Origin: Streptomyces sp. CB01635
Lineage (GTDB): Bacteria; Actinomycetota; Actinomycetes; Streptomycetales; Streptomycetaceae
Length of the DNA stretch: 64,000 bases
Direction of reading: 5' to 3'
Assembly: GCF_002803065.1 (NCBI RefSeq)
Contig: NZ_NNBL01000017.1
Span: 62,001-126,000 of the forward strand
In this document: in pieces, positions 1-8,639 of the stretch
How the letters are laid out: each line of letters starts with the position of its first letter
Numbering within the stretch: position 1 is the first letter of the stretch
The notes under the pieces: model-generated
Databases searched by the model: none
What the model saw: only the letters and a program-made list of their open reading frames with translations
Told to the model about the DNA's origin: nothing
Position numbers and translations under genes: made by a program

Positions 1-82
1 TGGAGGGAATGCGGAGGACGGGCCGGGAGGGGGAAATCGACGCCCGTCCTCCGCCGTCGGCGCGGGCCGGGGAACGGGTTCC

Positions 83-517
83 TCAGCCGCTGATCTGCTT
101 GTGGTCGGACTCCCCGCCGATCGCGATCTTGCGGGGCTTGGCGCGCTCGGCGATCGGGATGCGCAGGGTCAGCACACCGGCCTCGTAGTCCGCGGTGATG
201 TGCTCGGTGTCCAGGGTGTCGGCCAGTACCAGCTGGCGGGAGAAGACGCCCAGGGGCCTCTCGGAGAGTTCCATCTGCACGTCGTCCGCCTTCGTGGCTG
301 GGCGGCGCTCGGCCCGGACGGTGAGCATGTTCCGCTCGACGTCGATGTCGATCGCGTCCTTGGCGACACCGGGCAGGTCGAGGGCGATCACGTACTCCTC
401 GCCCTCGCGGTAGGCGTCCATCGGCATCGCCGAGGGCCTGGACCAGGTGCCGGTCACCCCCGTCAGCTGCTGGGCGAGCCGGTCGAGTTCACGGAACGAG
501 TCGGTGCGCATCAACAT
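83..517 (-). CDS. hsp18: Hsp20/alpha-crystallin small heat-shock protein (Hsp18)
   Basis: A cytoplasmic ATP-independent holdase that keeps unfolding proteins soluble during heat stress. The 144-residue product opens with MLMRTDSFRELDRLAQQL, the usual start of Streptomyces Hsp18. An alpha-crystallin domain follows (MDAYREGEEYVIALDLPGV), with the late consensus GVLTLRIP and a C-terminal I-x-I type motif (KIAI). The ATG at 517 is chosen because GGAGG lies nine bases upstream; a longer reading frame to 571 would run through that site. The gene is divergent from a RheA-like gene, and two RheA-type operators lie between them, so repression at normal temperature is expected. Confidence 0.93.
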   Translation of the reverse strand: MLMRTDSFRELDRLAQQLTGVTGTWSRPSAMPMDAYREGEEYVIALDLPGVAKDAIDIDVERNMLTVRAERRPATKADDVQMELSERPLGVFSRQLVLADTLDTEHITADYEAGVLTLRIPIAERAKPRKIAIGGESDHKQISG

Positions 518-581
518 CACGGAACACCTCCACAGGTCTGGCAGAACCTGCCAATGCGCTTCACCTGACACCGTTGTAGCA

Positions 582-626
582 CGTCATCGAAACGATGACA
601 AGCGAAATGTCATCTATAGGATGACA
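582..626. promoter_or_regulatory. Two RheA-type operators between hsp18 and its repressor gene
   Basis: The palindrome TGTCATC-N5-GATGACA is perfect at 608-626. A second copy with one mismatch (CGTCATC-N5-GATGACA) is at 582-600. This matches the operator described for RheA, the thermosensing repressor of hsp18 in Streptomyces albus. The two sites lie between the divergent starts at 517 and 644, so both promoters can be controlled. The spacer of the second site contains TATAG, a possible -10 for the rightward gene. Confidence 0.85.
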
Positions 627-643
627 TTTATGAGGGGATCTTC

Positions 644-1282
644 GTGGACGGTTACCGGCAGGCCCCCGCCTCGTTCCTCGCCGCCGCTGCGGCGCTGGAA
701 ACGATCAACGAGGCGGTCCACAGCGCCCAGAACGCGCAGGAACCGTCGGCCCACGGAGAACAGGTCAGTTCCGACGAGGCCCTGGCCGCCCTGCTGATGC
801 TGCGCGAACTACGCGAACAGCTCGCCGGATGGGAGCCAGGACTGATCGAAGCGGCCCGCGCCGCCGGCACCAGCTGGGCCGACCTCGCCCACCCCCTGGG
901 TGTTGCCAGCCGACAGGCCGCGGAGCGGCGCTACCTGCGGGTCCGCCCCGGCGCCCCCGGCACCACCCGCGAACAGCGCGTGCAGGCGACCCGAAGCCGC
1001 CGCGCAGCCGACCGCACCCTCACCGCCTGGGCCCGGACCAACGCCGCCGACCTGCGACAGCTCGCGGGCCAGATCATCGCCCTCACCGACCTCCCCGCCC
1101 AAGCCCAGCCGCCGCTGGCCCGTCTCACCGAAGCCCTCGCCGACAACGACGCCGCCAACCTCATCACCCCCCTCTCCGCCACCCACGTCCACCTCAAGGC
1201 CGGCCACCCCGAACTCGCGGCACGCATCGATACCCTCACCCGCAACACCGGCCACCTCCGCCAAGGCAACGACGTCCGCTAG
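644..1282 (+). CDS. rheA: RheA-like heat-shock repressor (HSP18 transcriptional regulator)
   Basis: A 212-residue, Ala/Arg-rich protein predicted to repress the adjacent hsp18 and probably itself. Residues about 45-105 (SSDEALAALLMLRELREQL, then WEPGLIEAARAAGTSWADLA and a GVASRQAAERRYLR helix) look like a helix-turn-helix segment followed by a basic helix. The GTG start at 644 follows a GAGGGGAT ribosome site. The functional assignment rests on three things together: divergent position next to hsp18, the exact RheA operator sequence in between, and a length close to that of RheA. Sequence identity to characterised RheA was not measured, so orthology is inferred. Confidence 0.72.
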   Translation: MDGYRQAPASFLAAAAALETINEAVHSAQNAQEPSAHGEQVSSDEALAALLMLRELREQLAGWEPGLIEAARAAGTSWADLAHPLGVASRQAAERRYLRVRPGAPGTTREQRVQATRSRRAADRTLTAWARTNAADLRQLAGQIIALTDLPAQAQPPLARLTEALADNDAANLITPLSATHVHLKAGHPELAARIDTLTRNTGHLRQGNDVR

Positions 1283-1564
1283 CTAGGGCACATGAGCGCC
1301 CGAGTCGCACGCGTGACCCTTATCCGCAGGGTGGTGCGTCCGGCCCCGGCCGCCCGTCGGCGTGGACCATCGCGTGCCGCCTGACGTGCGGCCTCCCACG
1401 GCCCGCGAGCTCGGCGAACAGCTCCGAAGGTGCAAGGGAGACCCCGGAAAGGGCAGAATTGGAGCAGGCCGTGCGGGCCCAAGCCAGCTTCACAACTCAC
1501 CCAACCCGCGCGGCCCTTCTCATGTCACGGCCCAACAGCCCAGCCGGCACTTCCCCCGACGTCG

Positions 1565-1825
1565 TTAGCCATTCAAGAAGTGGAGGCCGAAGACGAACTT
1601 GGCCGCGAGCACAGCGGTAACGACGGCCAGCGTGATGAGCCGGCCCTGCCACGTCTGCGGTCCCCAGCCCATGCCGTGGCGCTTCGGACCGAACCAGCTC
1701 TGCTTGCCCTCGGCCCCGCCACCGCTACGCGCATTGCGGCGGCCCGGGCCCACCCAGGCCCGGTACACGAGGGCGGCTACGACCCCGAGCCCGGCCACGG
1801 CCCACCGGATCACGCGCGAGGTCAC
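1565..1825 (-). CDS. Small two-pass membrane protein, unknown function
   Basis: An 86-residue protein with hydrophobic segments at about residues 5-22 (VIRWAVAGLGVVAALVY) and 63-84 (LITLAVVTAVLAAKFVFGL), joined by a basic, Gly-rich cytoplasmic loop. No enzymatic motif is visible. The GTG start at 1825 lacks a convincing ribosome site, so the true start may differ slightly. It lies alone between the RheA-like gene and a terminator hairpin. The preceding 282 bases (1283-1564) hold no gene I can support. Confidence 0.5.
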   Translation of the reverse strand: MTSRVIRWAVAGLGVVAALVYRAWVGPGRRNARSGGGAEGKQSWFGPKRHGMGWGPQTWQGRLITLAVVTAVLAAKFVFGLHFLNG

Positions 1826-1937
1826 CAGGAAAGCGCCGGTGGGCAGCGAGAACGCGAGCGCAGGACGACTGGGCGGTACTGCCTTTGCCAGTGTCGTTGG
1901 CCGGGGAGGCGTTGTTCTTGAGCGGCGAGAAGCAGTG

Positions 1938-1994
1938 ACCGGCCGGGGGCCTCTCGCGTGCCCGGAGAGCCACGGAGGTCGGCCCCCGGCCGGT
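1938..1994. terminator. Large hairpin terminator
   Basis: ACCGGCCGGGGGCC at 1938-1951 pairs perfectly with GGCCCCCGGCCGGT at 1981-1994. The loop contains a second small stem (CTCTC/GAGAG). It sits just past the stop of the leftward gene that ends at 2018 and probably terminates it. Confidence 0.7.
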
Positions 1995-2017
1995 GTCTGT
2001 GCTGGGAACTGCCGGGA

Positions 2018-2203
2018 CTACATCGGGTGGATGTCCGGCTTGCCCGTACCGCCTATCTGCTCGCTCTGCTCCTTGAGGTGGCGTGCCTTGTCCTTCAGGC
2101 GCTGACGCTCCTGCGGGTCAGTGGCGCGTTCCGCGGCCTGTTCCAGGTCCTGGGCCTTGGCACGGATCTGCTGGGCACGGCCGGACTCGCCTGCAGCGCT
2201 CAT
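2018..2203 (-). CDS. Small coiled-coil protein, DUF6381-like
   Basis: A 61-residue, highly charged helical protein starting MSAAGESGRAQQIRAKAQDL. It has a heptad-like ERATDPQERQRLKDKARHL stretch and ends in DIHPM. This pattern matches the small Streptomyces DUF6381 family, whose role is unknown to me. The ATG at 2203 has GGAG six bases upstream (AAGGAGTGATCATG). The GTG at 2209 would overlap that site and is rejected. It is monocistronic, with a strong hairpin downstream. Confidence 0.7.
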   Translation of the reverse strand: MSAAGESGRAQQIRAKAQDLEQAAERATDPQERQRLKDKARHLKEQSEQIGGTGKPDIHPM

Positions 2204-2209
2204 GATCAC

Positions 2210-2578
2210 TCCTTGGGGATGAGGAAGAGCGGGTCACATGAGCGAAACAGGACTCGTCACCCCCGGCATCTCGATCAATCACCCTCTGCTATCTACACAG
2301 TTGGAAAAGCCCACGCGGAACGACTTGCGTGCCGGTGCAGACACGGCGCCCATCGCATATGCAAGGGCCTCGACATCCCCCTCAGCCTGAGCGGAGCCAG
2401 CTCGGCGGCCCAGCGCCTGTTCACCGCCAACACCACCTAGAGGCCTCCCCGGCCAGCAAGTCAGCTGGTCAGGTTGGTCCCCCGGTCGGCAGCCTCGGTT
2501 ACCGGGCAGGTCGGCGAGGCTGCCGGCCGGTACAGCGGGTGCGGGAATGAGGGGCGGAGATCACCGCACCACGCTGGC
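2210..2578. other. Intergenic stretch without a supported gene
   Basis: No reading frame here shows credible codon use, ribosome site or family motif. The right part appears to be debris next to several small or broken genes. Confidence 0.5.
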
Positions 2579-2764
2579 CTATCGGGTGGGCCACGGGCAC
2601 CTGTCTGCCAGCCTGCCCCACTCCCGGTCGATCTGCCCCGGCACGACACGCCCTTCCGCCTTCCAGCGGGTGGCCAGCTGCGCGAAGATCGGCTCACCAG
2701 GCGCTGGAGGAACCGTTTCCTCGCGGCCGGTGACCGGGGCTGACTGCGGGGTCGTCGTGGTCAC
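2579..2764 (-). CDS. Possible small hypothetical protein
   Basis: A 61-residue frame starting at GTG 2764. It has a Thr/Pro-rich N-terminus and a compact part, EPIFAQLATRWKAEGRVVPG followed by QIDREWGRLAD, which reads like a real folded segment. I do not recognise the family and there is no clear ribosome site. It sits among small broken genes, so it may itself be a remnant. Confidence 0.35.
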   Translation of the reverse strand: MTTTTPQSAPVTGREETVPPAPGEPIFAQLATRWKAEGRVVPGQIDREWGRLADRCPWPTR

Positions 2765-2821
2765 ACAGTTCTAACGCGCGAATCCAGCTGCAGTCACCCC
2801 TGGGACGCCTCCACGTGTCGC

Positions 2822-3108
2822 TCAGTGACTCCGGTCCCACGGGATCGGATACGAAACGGTCGGCGCCGGCCGGGGCCGCGGCCTGTCCCAGTGAGGGAAC
2901 TTCACCGGGTAGACGGCCGTCGACCCGGGCGGGGCGTCTGCCTTCCGGAGCCGTCCGCGCTGCCGCTCCCTGAGGTGCCGGCCAAGCCGACAACCACTAC
3001 AGCGATCACAGCCAGGACACTCATCTCCCCCCGCGCACCGGCCGCCCACCGCGAGTGCTCCCGGACCCTCGTGCCGTCCTCACGGACATACTCCCTCACG
3101 CGCACCAC
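2822..3108 (-). pseudogene. Small single-pass membrane protein, frameshifted
   Basis: From GTG 3108 (GGGGGAG seven bases upstream) the frame reads VVRVREYVREDGTRVREHSR, then one membrane segment (SVLAVIAVVVVGLAG), and stops at 2902. The neighbouring frame continues with YPVKFPHWDRPRPRP and ends APTVSYPIPWDRSH at 2822. That is a plausible native C-terminus, so one indel near 2910-2960 appears to split the gene. The joined protein would be about 95 residues. The family resemblance is from memory and the function is unknown. Confidence 0.45.
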
Positions 3109-3189
3109 GTGGCTACTCCCCCGTCCAGACCCGGTACGCCCCTGCGCGCACGGGACCCACCAGCAAAGCAGCCACCACCGCCCTGGTCT

Positions 3190-3423
3190 GTGGAGCCGAA
3201 CGAGAACGGCATCGCCGCGACCGGCCACGGTCCCCACGACATCGCGCGGCCGCCGACCCCGGGCTACACGGAGCAGCAGAGCGCCGAGGTCGCCCGGCTC
3301 AAGGCGGACGTCATGCGCCTCGCCACGCTCGTGACCGGGCACGAGTTCTGGGGCAGCTTTTCCGGCCCGGAGCTGGTCGAGGCACGCATGGACCTGATCA
3401 GCGCGGCGAAGGTGATCGTCCCT
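3190..3423 (+). pseudogene. 3'-truncated small hypothetical gene
   Basis: From GTG 3190 the frame reads VEPNENGIAATGHGPHD, then an amphipathic helical part (EVARLKADVMRLATLVTGHE, FWGSFSGPELVEARMDL). It stops making sense after about 3420, exactly where the opposite-strand oxidoreductase fragment also ends. It looks like a small Streptomyces protein cut by a recombination junction. No function is known. Confidence 0.4.
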
Positions 3424-3628
3424 GCCACGTCCATGCCGGGGACAAAGGGAGGCTCCGCGTCCCGGTACCACTCGGCGAGAGAACCGCGCGGAGCATCACG
3501 TCGGCCGGGCTCACCTCGGCCGCGCGCACCCGTAGACGCACCTCACCAGGACCGGCGTGCGGTTCGGGCAGGTCGACGACGCGTAGCACCTGAGGGCCGC
3601 CGTACGAGGACAGACCGATTGCCTGCAT
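3417..3628 (-). pseudogene. N-terminal remnant of a quinone oxidoreductase/MDR-family gene
   Basis: The start at 3628 has a good site (AGGAGACTTTTCC) and encodes MQAIGLSSYGGPQVLRVVDL, then GPGEVRLRVRAAEVSPADVM. This is the classic start of zinc-independent NADPH:quinone oxidoreductases of the MDR superfamily. The frame then breaks: the continuation LAEWYRDAEPPFVPGMDVAG lies in the next frame, and homology ends at about 3417. Only about 65 of some 320 residues remain, so it cannot be functional. Confidence 0.7.
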
Positions 3629-3726
3629 GGAAAAGTCTCCTGGTCAGGTGGGTATGAGGGGATTGAAAAGAAGGGGGAAGCGGGGAGCGGGGGCGCGCTC
3701 CCCGCCCTCCGTGCGCCGCGCGCTCA

Positions 3727-4707
<981 letters not shown>

Positions 4708-4874
4708 CGGATACTCCTTGTCGTAAAGAGCGTCAGGCATGGCTGACGGGTAGGAATCGAAGCCGTGCGGAGCACGGCTCTGCCCGGGGACCGGAAGCAC
4801 CCATGACGCGGCACGCCTTTCCCCGACTTGGCAGCGAGGACGGAGGGTTGTCCGTCCGGCCTCACTGCGTCTTG

Positions 4875-5720
4875 TCACGCGGTGACGTCGTCGTGGCCGA
4901 GGTTGCCGCCGAGCTCGCGGGACGCCTGGGCCTGGGCGAGGAGTTCCCTGGCCTTGGCCTCGACGCCCTCGATGGCGTCGGCGCCGGCGACGAAGCGCAG
5001 CGGGGGCTGGGGCTGGTCGGCGATGGCCAGCAGGGCACGGGCAAGCTTGACTGGGTCACCGCCCTGCCGCCCGTTCATGCCCTTCCAGGCCTCGACGGTC
5101 CGGGCGGTGCGCTCGGCGTAGTCGGCGATGGTCGGCTCCGGCCAGGTGGTGGAGGCGTCCACGAGCAGCTCGGTGCGGAAGAACCCGGGCTCCACCAGGG
5201 TGATGCGGATGTTGTAGGGCTCGATGTCGAAGCGCAGCGACTCCATCCAGCCCTCCACGCCGAACTTGGAGGCGGCGTAGGCGGCGCAGAACTCCTGGCC
5301 GATCAGTCCGGCGGAGGAGGAGAGGGTGATGATGTGCCCGTCGCGCTGCCTGCGCAGGATCGGCAGGATGGCTCGGGTGACGTTCATCGGGCCGAAGAGG
5401 TTGGTCTCGAACTGCTGGCGCATCTGCTCGGGAGTGACCTCCTCGAAGTAGCCGGCGTAGAAGTTCCCGGCGTTGTTGATCAGTACGTCGATGCGGCCGA
5501 AGCGGTCGACGGCTGCCTGGGCTGCGGCTTCGGCGTCCTCCAGGCTGGTGACGTCCAGCTTGGTGACCAGGAGGTTGTCCTGCGTTCCGCCGAGAGTCCT
5601 CTCGACCTCCTCGGGACGGCGGCCGGTGGCGACGACCTGGTGGCCGCTCTCGAGGGCTTCGCGGGCGATGTCCGTACCCAGACCGCGCCCGGCGCCGGTA
5701 ACGAAGATGACCTTGCTCAT
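4875..5720 (-). CDS. Short-chain dehydrogenase/reductase
   Basis: A 281-residue classical SDR. The Rossmann motif is TGAGRGLG near residue 8, the NNAG motif is present, catalytic Ser lies in ITLSSSAG and the YxxxK pair is YAASK. The Arg-rich start of the second strand (ATGRRPEEVE) suggests NADP(H) preference. A long C-terminal part (EPGFFRTELLVDASTTW) resembles SDRs annotated as oxidoreductases acting on small ketones. It is read leftward after the frameshifted SDR, with a 70-base gap. The substrate cannot be read from sequence. Confidence 0.92.
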   Translation of the reverse strand: MSKVIFVTGAGRGLGTDIAREALESGHQVVATGRRPEEVERTLGGTQDNLLVTKLDVTSLEDAEAAAQAAVDRFGRIDVLINNAGNFYAGYFEEVTPEQMRQQFETNLFGPMNVTRAILPILRRQRDGHIITLSSSAGLIGQEFCAAYAASKFGVEGWMESLRFDIEPYNIRITLVEPGFFRTELLVDASTTWPEPTIADYAERTARTVEAWKGMNGRQGGDPVKLARALLAIADQPQPPLRFVAGADAIEGVEAKARELLAQAQASRELGGNLGHDDVTA

Positions 5721-5790
5721 GGGGAATCCATTTCTTTCGGGCGCCGTGCGGCGGCGCCTGGGGGGGTGACGGTGCGGGCGAGCGGCGCGG

Positions 5791-6557
5791 TCAGGCCTGG
5801 TCGGTGGGCATGATCCACAGTTCGCCGACCGAGGCGTGGCGGGGGCGGGTGACCATGTAGGCGACGCTGTCGGCGATGTCCTCGGAGGTCAGGACCTCGG
5901 TCTGCTCGTAGAAGGCGGCGGTCGCTTCGCGGATCTCGGGCTTGTGGTCGTTGTGCGAGGCAAGCTCGGTGTCCACACCGCCCGGCTCCAGGACACCGAC
6001 GCGCACATGGCGCTGGGTGATCTCCTTGCGGAGGGACTCGGTGAAGCCGTTGACGCCGAACTTGGTGAGGTTGTAGACGCCGTAGCGTTCCAGGCGACGC
6101 GGCCGGCGATCGAGCTGATGTTGACGATGTCGGCTACCCGACGCGGACCCTCCTCGGCGGCCTTGAGCAGGTGCGGCAAGGCGGCGTGGGTGGTATGCAG
6201 CAGGCCCTGGACGTTGACCGCGATCATGCGCTCCCACTCCGTTGGGTCGGCGCCGACGACGGGGCTCAGGAGCATCAGGCCGGCGTTGTTGACCAGGATG
6301 TCGAGGCGTCCGAACTGTCCGATGCTCTGCTGCACGGCCGCCTCGGCCTGGGCGCGGTCGGTGATGTCCGCCCCTACCGCCAGGGCCGCCCCTCCGGCCT
6401 TGGTGATCTCGGCGGCGAGGTCGTCGAGGCGGTCCTTGCGGCGGGCCACCAGCGCCACTGCGGCGCCCTGCTCGGCGAGCAGACGGGCGGTGGCGGCGCC
6501 GATACCGCTGCTCGCGCCCGTGACGAGCGCGACGGCGCCGGTGAGTTTCGAAGTCAT
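5791..6557 (-). pseudogene. Short-chain dehydrogenase with a single-base frameshift
   Basis: From ATG 6557 the frame gives MTSKLTGAVALVTGASSGIG, NNAG and the catalytic Ser region (VNISSIAGRVAWN). It then loses frame at about 6093. The next frame carries the YNLTK-containing catalytic part (YGVYNLTKFGVNGFTESL) and a normal SDR C-terminus ending ELWIMPTDQA at 5791. The total of 767 bases is one short of a whole number of codons, so one deleted base restores a 255-residue enzyme. It is either a recent pseudogene or a sequencing error. It would head the leftward operon, with the promoter repeat about 90 bases upstream. Confidence 0.85.
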
Positions 6558-6646
6558 GAGGCGGATCCGTTCTGGCGGTGCACCGCGCTTTCAGTCGATG
6601 CGGGCACTTCGCGCATTTTTCGCTAAAGGGTTCTAACGGTTCGATA

Positions 6647-6732
6647 TCCAGGCAATCACCCGCGGAACCTGCGTGGGGCGCCGTACGGGGCACCGTTCTT
6701 CCGGGGGTCTGCCAGTGCCCCCTTCGGCAGAC
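6647..6732. promoter_or_regulatory. Promoter repeat, copy A
   Basis: An 86-base element about 80% identical, without gaps, to the element at 8521-8607. Its core is an inverted repeat GGGGG-N10-CCCCC (6703-6722). It lies upstream of the leftward SDR/SDR/AKR genes. Its twin lies in front of the MmyB-like regulator, so it is a candidate binding site for that regulator. Confidence 0.6.
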
Positions 6733-6765
6733 ATGCCCGCGCCTGGCTGTTCCGGGCGAGGGCCG

Positions 6766-7839
6766 TCAGTCGACGATGACGACCGGCTTGACGACGCTCT
6801 GGTCGCGGCTGCGCATCAGTTCCAGGCTGGCTCCGACCTTGTCCCAGCCGTGCAGTACGTGGGTCGCCAGCGGCTGGGTGTCGAGCTTTCCGTTCGCGAT
6901 CAGCAGCAGGAGCCGCTCCATGTAGTCCCGGCCCTGGTTGGCCTGAGCCGCGGTGAGGAACTTCTCCATCACGCCGTAGTTCCAGACGTCCATCGGGAGC
7001 GTCACGGTCTCGTCGTCGAAGAACCCCGAAACCACCGACACGTGACCGCCGAACTTGGTGATCCTCATAGCGGTGGTGATCTGGTCGCTCGCGCTGCCGC
7101 CACTGGCAACCAGCACGCTGTCGACATGCGCGCCACCGGTCAGCGCCATGATCTGCCCGTAGATGTCGCCCTGCGTGTAGTCGATGAGGTCAGTCGCCCC
7201 GTACTGCGTCGCGAGGGTCATCCTGTCCAGGCGCGAGTCGACGGCGACAATACGGCCGGCCCCCCGAAGCGCCGCCGCGGCCACACCCATCAGCCCCACG
7301 GGCCCCACGCCCAGTACGACGACGACCTCACCGAACTGGATCTCCATCCGTTCGACGCCGGTGAAGGCGGTGGCGGCCATGTCGTCGACAAAAACTGCCT
7401 GGACATCGGTGACTCCGTCGGGGATGTGCGCCAGGTTGGAGTCGGCGTCGAAGCACTTCACCACTTCGGAGAACCACCCGCCGTTGGTCGGGTCGTCGGA
7501 GAAGTAGGGGCTCTTGCTCTGGTGGAACTTGCCCTCGCCCCGCTGCGCCCTGGGATGTCGCCAGTCGGCCAGCCCCGCGGGAAGGACGACACGGTCCCCG
7601 GCAGCGAAATCGGCGACCAGGTCACCGACCTGCTCGACGACCCCCACAGCCTCGTGCCCGATGACCTTGCCCAGCGCATTCGGGAGCGCGAGTGAGTCGA
7701 TGAGGTGTACGTCTGTCGTACAGGTCGCCACCGCGGTCGGGCGGACCAGCGCGTCGTACGGTCCGATCTCCGGGAGCGGGACCTTCTGCCAGTCGGCGCG
7801 GCCCTTCTCCTGGATGACGTAACCCTTCATGGTCTTCAT
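6766..7839 (-). CDS. Zinc-dependent secondary alcohol dehydrogenase
   Basis: A 357-residue medium-chain dehydrogenase resembling the NADP-dependent isopropanol dehydrogenases of Clostridium and Thermoanaerobacter. Zinc-site residues are visible: Cys in ATCTTDVHL, His-Glu in GHEAVG and the Asp of FVDDMAATAF. The Rossmann motif is VLGVGPVGLMG. It interconverts secondary alcohols and ketones. The start at 7839 (MKTMKGYVIQEKG) follows GAGAGGAAATCC. DUF2255 lies upstream on the same strand, and the two probably share a promoter that faces the MmyB-like regulator. Confidence 0.92.
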   Translation of the reverse strand: MKTMKGYVIQEKGRADWQKVPLPEIGPYDALVRPTAVATCTTDVHLIDSLALPNALGKVIGHEAVGVVEQVGDLVADFAAGDRVVLPAGLADWRHPRAQRGEGKFHQSKSPYFSDDPTNGGWFSEVVKCFDADSNLAHIPDGVTDVQAVFVDDMAATAFTGVERMEIQFGEVVVVLGVGPVGLMGVAAAALRGAGRIVAVDSRLDRMTLATQYGATDLIDYTQGDIYGQIMALTGGAHVDSVLVASGGSASDQITTAMRITKFGGHVSVVSGFFDDETVTLPMDVWNYGVMEKFLTAAQANQGRDYMERLLLLIANGKLDTQPLATHVLHGWDKVGASLELMRSRDQSVVKPVVIVD

Positions 7840-7939
7840 GGGGGGGATTTCCTCTCGTGTCGTCCCGCCCTGACGTTGCGGGTGGAGCCCTGCGTCTCCG
7901 GGCGAGCCCGAATGTGGGTGGGCACGCGAATTGCCGGGT

Positions 7940-8302
7940 TCAGCAGGGCGAGATGCGGACCGTGGCCGCCTTCGGCCCGTCGCCCTGCATGATCGGGACG
8001 GCGTCGCTGCCCGGGTACTTCGCCTCGTACGCCGCATCGATGTCGCCGCCGCCCGCGGGCTCGAAGACGACATCGTGGAACTCTCCGGCGTTACGCACAC
8101 GACCGGCCCGCTGACTGACGGCCGCCCGGTACCAGCTCGACTGCCGGCCGCTGGCGGCACGCACATAGACGTCGCCGTCCACGACGAGCGCCCAGGTCTG
8201 GGTCGGGGTGCCGTAGGTGGTCCTGTCCGTACGGAAGGGAGAAACGAACAGGTCCGTGTTCTCGGTGATCGCACGAAGTTCTGCCGGGCTCCAGGAGGTC
8301 AT
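7940..8302 (-). CDS. DUF2255 family protein
   Basis: A 120-residue protein with WSPAELRAITENTDLFVSPF, then TQTWALVVDGDVYVRAASG and YRAAVSQRAGRV. This is the pattern of DUF2255, a small family with a split-barrel-like look that is common beside oxidoreductases. The biochemical role is unknown. ATG 8302 has AAGGA nine bases upstream. It is co-directional with the alcohol dehydrogenase (100-base gap) and divergent from the MmyB-like regulator. Confidence 0.85.
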   Translation of the reverse strand: MTSWSPAELRAITENTDLFVSPFRTDRTTYGTPTQTWALVVDGDVYVRAASGRQSSWYRAAVSQRAGRVRNAGEFHDVVFEPAGGGDIDAAYEAKYPGSDAVPIMQGDGPKAATVRISPC

Positions 8303-8520
8303 GACAGTCCTTCCTTCGGTGTGGTGCGGGTGGTGGGGTGAGACCGGCCGCAGGCGGTGGGCGCGCCACTGCTCGCACACGAGAGCACTACCGCCAGAGA
8401 TCGTGGTGCTCAGCGCCGCGACAGGTAGGTGACCTGGGGCGCTGCGCGATCCGGCCTGCATTGCGCTTCGCTTCTGCGGCCCTCGGTGTCTCGACGCCCC
8501 GTGCCGGTCTCTGCCTGTTC

Positions 8521-8607
8521 TCCAGGCAACCACCCGCGGGGCCAGCGCGGGGCGCTGTACGGGGCACGTCTCTTCCGGGGGTCTGCTGGTACCCCTTTAC
8601 AGGTGAC
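8521..8607. promoter_or_regulatory. Promoter repeat, copy B
   Basis: The second copy of the 86-base element at 6647. Its inverted-repeat core is GGGGT (8578-8582) and ACCCC (8591-8595). It ends about 30 bases before the regulator start at 8640 and is in the divergent promoter region of the DUF2255/alcohol dehydrogenase pair. It is well placed for both autoregulation and control of the divergent genes. Confidence 0.6.
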
Positions 8608-8639
8608 TGGCCCTGAGGTGTCCGCCGTAGCGTGGAGGC

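Noticed and set aside
4803-5813. Plus-strand 336-codon frame
   Set aside because: It is the antisense of the SDR gene at 4875-5720, which has all SDR motifs.
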